A DNA stretch of 5,125 nucleotides, taken from NCBI GenBank assembly GCA_031268055.1, contig JAIRXY010000216.1, forward strand, positions 1 through 5,125. Direction: 5' to 3'. Under the pieces are notes generated by a model that ran no database searches, was not told the origin of the DNA, and was given only the letters and a program-made list of their open reading frames with translations. The translations under genes and the position numbers were made by a program. This DNA is from Prevotellaceae bacterium. GTDB taxonomy: Bacteria > Bacteroidota > Bacteroidia > Bacteroidales > UBA932. Shown one piece after another: positions 4,976 through 5,125 of this stretch; the first letter of the stretch is position 1, and each line of letters opens with the position of its first letter.

Positions 4976-5125
4976 TTGCTTGAAGTCCATTCTGCATTGG
5001 GTTTTGCCTTAGTAGCTGCGAGAAATTATAGCGCCTCAAAAAAGGAAATAATCCGAATCTGACAAAGTCGCGCGCTAAAAAATTTTTCTCAAAAACAAAA
5101 ATAAATATTGAAAAATTTGGTTTAA

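Larger units (their letters stand above)
4727..5125. other. Intergenic region without a convincing gene
   Basis: About 400 AT-rich bases upstream of the metal cassette. The one long frame here (minus strand, from an ATG at 4904) runs far into the coding sequence of the Cys/His-rich gene in another frame and shows no family features, so I do not call it. The stretch holds a possible -7 box, overlapping inverted repeats (4826-4905), a 5-bp hairpin GAGCT/AGCTC (4930-4943, loop TGTG) followed on the plus strand by GTTTTGC, and a heptamer repeat (4955-4975). From about 5070 to the end it is nearly pure A and T. Metal-responsive control sites may lie here, but I recognise no known operator. Confidence 0.6.

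Noticed and set aside
4955..4985. CRISPR-like array
   Set aside because: The units are 7 bases long with no spacers, so it is a simple tandem repeat.
5096..5103. A -7 box (TATTTTTG) on the minus strand
   Set aside because: It lies in almost pure A/T sequence where such matches are expected by chance, and it is far from any start.

Overview
The window most likely comes from a member of the Bacteroidota. The strongest evidence is a minus-strand gene set typical of that phylum: a TonB-dependent receptor with an N-terminal carboxypeptidase-regulatory-like domain and the CCNL-type plug, a periplasmic heavy-metal-associated (HMA) protein of the type that reads FEKGV after its metal motif, and a small Cys/His-rich membrane protein related to the HYC_CC_PP group. 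Shine-Dalgarno sequences are weak or absent in front of the genes, and several TAnnTTTG boxes (the Bacteroidota -7 element) lie near starts. Both fit the phylum. No genus can be named from what is visible.

Left part (1-1455, plus strand). After a short leader with a stable hairpin come three tightly packed, AT-rich genes. They encode a multi-spanning membrane protein (153-635), a small single-span membrane protein whose start overlaps the previous stop (632-925), and a soluble, partly coiled-coil protein (940-1455, or from a GTG at 928). I recognise none of the three. The tight coupling suggests that they act together, probably at the inner membrane.

Middle (1456-1522). The two gene groups converge on a shared imperfect hairpin that can end transcription from both sides.

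Right part (1523-4726, minus strand, GC-rich). The transcriptional order is HYC_CC_PP-like protein, then TonB-dependent receptor, then HMA protein. This looks like a metal-acquisition or metal-handling cassette. The receptor would bring a metal or metal complex through the outer membrane. The two small Cys-bearing proteins would bind metal in the periplasm or at the inner membrane. Copper or another soft metal is the likely substrate, but the sequence does not settle this. A GC-rich hairpin without a U-tract and a possible promoter separate the receptor from the HMA gene, so the HMA gene may be expressed partly on its own.

Far right (4727-5125). This stretch has no convincing gene. It holds a possible -7 box for the metal cassette, a set of overlapping inverted repeats that could fold in mutually exclusive ways (4826-4905), a small hairpin and a three-copy heptamer repeat.
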